A stretch of 8,235 bases of DNA, from assembly GCA_902783295.1 (NCBI GenBank), contig CACZQT010000419.1, positions 1-8,235 of the forward strand, written 5' to 3'. A program made the translations under genes and the position numbers. How positions within the stretch are numbered: the stretch's first letter is position 1; the number at the start of each line of letters is the position of its first letter. This DNA is from an uncultured Lachnospiraceae bacterium (GTDB lineage Bacteria > Bacillota > Clostridia > Lachnospirales > Lachnospiraceae). The notes beneath the pieces are model-generated. The model had not been told where the DNA came from, searched no databases, and saw only the letters and a program-made list of their open reading frames with translations. Shown here one piece after another: positions 6,736 to 8,235 of this stretch.

Positions 6736-7929
6736 ATGAAGTTTCAGTCATTCCTGATCAAATACGCGGAAATCGCGGTGAAAGGTAAAAACCGCTATCT
6801 CTTTGAAGACAAGCTGGTTTCCCAGATTGCCCGGAAGCTGCGGGAGGTGGAAGGCAGTTTTGAAGTATGGAAAACAGCCGGACGCATTTATGTGGACGCC
6901 CTGACAGATTATGATTTTGATGAAGCCGTGGATGCCCTGCAGCATGTTTTCGGAATTGTGGGCATCTGCCCGCTGCTGCAGATCGAGGACAACGGATTTG
7001 AGGATCTGAAGGCAAGAGTAATTGCTTATCTGGGAGAGCGGTATCCGGATCCGGCATTTACTTTTAAAGTACTGGCCCGCCGGGCGCGCAAGAGCTATCC
7101 TATCGACAGCAATGAAATCAATGCCCGAATGGGAGAAGCGATTCTGGCGGCCTTTCCGAAAACCCGTGTCAATGTGCACACGCCGGATATTTTCGTGAAT
7201 ATTGAGATCCGGGAAAAGATCAACATCTATACCGAGGTGATCAAAGGCGCGGGCGGTATGCCGCTGGGGACCAACGGGAAAGCCATGCTGCTGCTGTCCG
7301 GCGGCATTGACAGTCCTGTAGCCGGCTATATGGTATCCCGCCGCGGCGTTTCGCTGGAAGCCACCTATTTCCACGCTCCGCCCTATACCAGCGAACGCGC
7401 GAAGCAGAAGGTGGTGGATCTGGCACGCCTGGTCTCCAGGTATTCCGGACCGATCCGCCTGCATGTCGTCAACTTTACGGATATTCAGCTGGCGATTTAT
7501 GAAAAATGCCCGCACGATGAGCTTACAATCATTATGCGCCGGTACATGATGCGCATCGCCGAAACTCTCGCAGAGCGGAACAACTGCCTGGCGCTGATCA
7601 CCGGAGAAAGCATAGGACAGGTGGCGTCCCAGACAATGCACAGCCTTACAGTCACAAATGAGGTCTGCACCATGCCGGTGCTGCGTCCTGTCATTGCTTT
7701 TGACAAGCAGGACATTGTAGACATTTCCGAGAAGATCGGAACGTACGAAACCTCCATTCAGCCCTTTGAAGACTGCTGCACCATTTTTGTGGCAAAACAT
7801 CCCGTAACCAGGCCGCTGCTGAAGGTTATTCAGAAATCCGAGGAAAAACTGGCAGAAGTGATGCCGGCTCTGATAGAGGAAGCTCTTTCTACCGTTGAAA
7901 CCATCGATATAGGAGCAGATCCCGAATAA
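6736..7929 (+). CDS. thiI: tRNA 4-thiouridine synthase ThiI (rhodanese-less form)
   Basis: ThiI adenylates U8 of tRNA and inserts sulfur to make 4-thiouridine; in some bacteria it also serves thiamine thiazole synthesis. The protein has 397 residues from the chosen start, which begins with the family's FLIKYAEIAVKGKNR. A ferredoxin-like region and THUMP domain (about 1-165) are followed by the PP-loop ATP pyrophosphatase, with SGGIDSPV at 188-195. Other landmarks are TGESIGQVASQT and DCCTIF with Cys347/348, in the region that appears to match the E. coli Cys344 segment. It ends soon after the pyrophosphatase domain (IDIGADPE), so the C-terminal rhodanese domain of E. coli ThiI (482 residues) is absent, as is usual in Firmicutes. 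Sulfur must therefore come directly from a desulfurase, fitting the gene just upstream. No other thiamine gene or obvious TPP riboswitch is present, favouring the tRNA role. Confidence 0.96.
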   Translation: MKFQSFLIKYAEIAVKGKNRYLFEDKLVSQIARKLREVEGSFEVWKTAGRIYVDALTDYDFDEAVDALQHVFGIVGICPLLQIEDNGFEDLKARVIAYLGERYPDPAFTFKVLARRARKSYPIDSNEINARMGEAILAAFPKTRVNVHTPDIFVNIEIREKINIYTEVIKGAGGMPLGTNGKAMLLLSGGIDSPVAGYMVSRRGVSLEATYFHAPPYTSERAKQKVVDLARLVSRYSGPIRLHVVNFTDIQLAIYEKCPHDELTIIMRRYMMRIAETLAERNNCLALITGESIGQVASQTMHSLTVTNEVCTMPVLRPVIAFDKQDIVDISEKIGTYETSIQPFEDCCTIFVAKHPVTRPLLKVIQKSEEKLAEVMPALIEEALSTVETIDIGADPE

Positions 7930-7985
7930 TCGTTAAGGAAAGCGCTGATGAAAGTGTTTTTCTGCGGGGAGAGGAAAGGTCTGGC

Positions 7986-8072
7986 GCACGTGTGCGGTGT
8001 GGAAGGTGCCATTCGGCTCTGGCTTCGCGTCGCCGCACACGGCGTGCAAGACTCGCAGGCGAGTTTTGAATG
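7986..8072. repeat. Structured intergenic repeat, part 1 (downstream of thiI)
   Basis: GTGTGCGG (7990-7997) pairs perfectly with CCGCACAC (8033-8040), extended inward by a G-U and a G-C pair and outward by GCAC/GTGC (7986-7989 with 8044-8047) across a three-base bulge. Inside are shorter pairings (GAAG 8002-8005 with CTTC 8023-8026; GCC 8008-8010 with GGC 8015-8017). Next comes ACTCG-CAGG-CGAGT (8051-8064), extended by AAG/TTT to AAGACTCG...CGAGTTTT. The T-run is short, but this could act as a weak terminator after thiI. I saw no domain-like protein here; I read it as a dispersed intergenic repeat of the kind seen in Lachnospiraceae (recollection, not searched). Confidence 0.6.
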
Positions 8073-8075
8073 CAG

Positions 8076-8235
8076 AGGAAATCCGAAGGAATTCTCTATG
8101 AGACAAGAAAGAGTTTCGCCTTGGCGAAACTCTCGCGCGGTGCGCGGCCGGCTTCGCCGGCAAAATACCTTTACGCGCACCTGCGCACCCACACGGAGTG
8201 TTTTTATCTCATAGGAAATCCGGAGGAATTTCCTA
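8076..8235. repeat. Structured intergenic repeat, part 2, bounded by direct repeats and running off the window
   Basis: Two direct copies of AGGAAATCCGRAGGAATT (8076-8093 and 8213-8230; one mismatch) flank about 120 bases that fold on themselves. CTATGAGA (8096-8103) pairs with TCTCATAG (8207-8214). Inside are GAGTTTCGC-CTTG-GCGAAACTC (8111-8132) and a 12-pair stem with one bulge: GCGCGGTGCGCG (8135-8146) with CGCGCACC and GCGC (8174-8186). That stem encloses GCCGGC-TTC-GCCGGC (8147-8161). The second direct-repeat copy is itself in a palindrome, TAGGAAAT (8212-8219) with ATTTCCTA (8228-8235), cut by the window end. It appears to be a non-coding, repeat-type element; its full extent is unknown. 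Confidence 0.65.

Noticed and set aside
6748..7800. 350-codon minus-strand open frame opposite thiI
   Set aside because: ThiI on the plus strand has full domain motifs; the opposite frame is a composition artefact.
7948..8214. 88-codon plus-strand open frame starting MKVFFCGERKG, with an AAGGAAAG six bases upstream of its ATG
   Set aside because: Almost all of it lies in inverted and direct repeats, the product has no recognisable domain and a repeat-like composition, and alternative frames stay open because of GC-rich palindromes. More likely a repeat read as protein; a short 5' remnant of a real gene cannot be excluded.
8076..8235. Possible CRISPR-like repeats or insertion-sequence ends
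   Set aside because: Only two copies of the direct repeat, with a folded and not spacer-like interval between them, no cas genes and no transposase in view. It could be the end of a larger element beyond the window.

Overview
The window looks like chromosomal DNA of a fairly GC-rich Clostridia member, most plausibly Lachnospiraceae. This is inferred from the dnaK-dnaJ-prmA-rsmE gene order typical of Firmicutes, the style of the proteins (rhodanese-less ThiI beside a cysteine desulfurase), strong purine-rich Shine-Dalgarno sites and the kind of structured intergenic repeats present. No taxonomic search was possible.

Layout. 1-963 is the 3' part of dnaK (Hsp70). A 207-base gap with a hairpin separates it from dnaJ (1171-2343). 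A modest intrinsic terminator follows, then prmA (2420-3442), the ribosomal protein L11 methyltransferase. Next come a near-perfect 31-bp inverted repeat (3450-3516) and a convergent, minus-strand EamA/DMT-family transporter gene (3519-4454). A divergent promoter region (about 4455-4618) then leads into rsmE (4619-5368), the 16S rRNA m3U1498 methyltransferase. A palindrome-bounded element of about 85 bases (5384-5467) lies before a class I cysteine desulfurase (5481-6641), and thiI (6736-7929), the tRNA 4-thiouridine enzyme, follows. The last 306 bases (7930-8235) hold no convincing gene but a dense set of inverted and direct repeats.

How the genes work together. DnaK and DnaJ are partner chaperones. 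PrmA and RsmE modify the translation machinery. The desulfurase and ThiI form a sulfur-transfer pair that takes sulfur from cysteine and puts it into tRNA. The transporter gene is the odd one out: opposite strand, its own promoter, and a repeat-like terminator at its 3' end. It separates prmA from rsmE, which are commonly adjacent in Firmicutes.

The genes are well-known families. The least explained material is intergenic: the 3450-3516 inverted repeat, the 5384-5467 element, and the 7986-8235 structured repeat region. The last two share a small hairpin in opposite orientation whose stem differs by compensating base changes. No CRISPR array, tRNA, rRNA, transposase or recognisable defence system is present.
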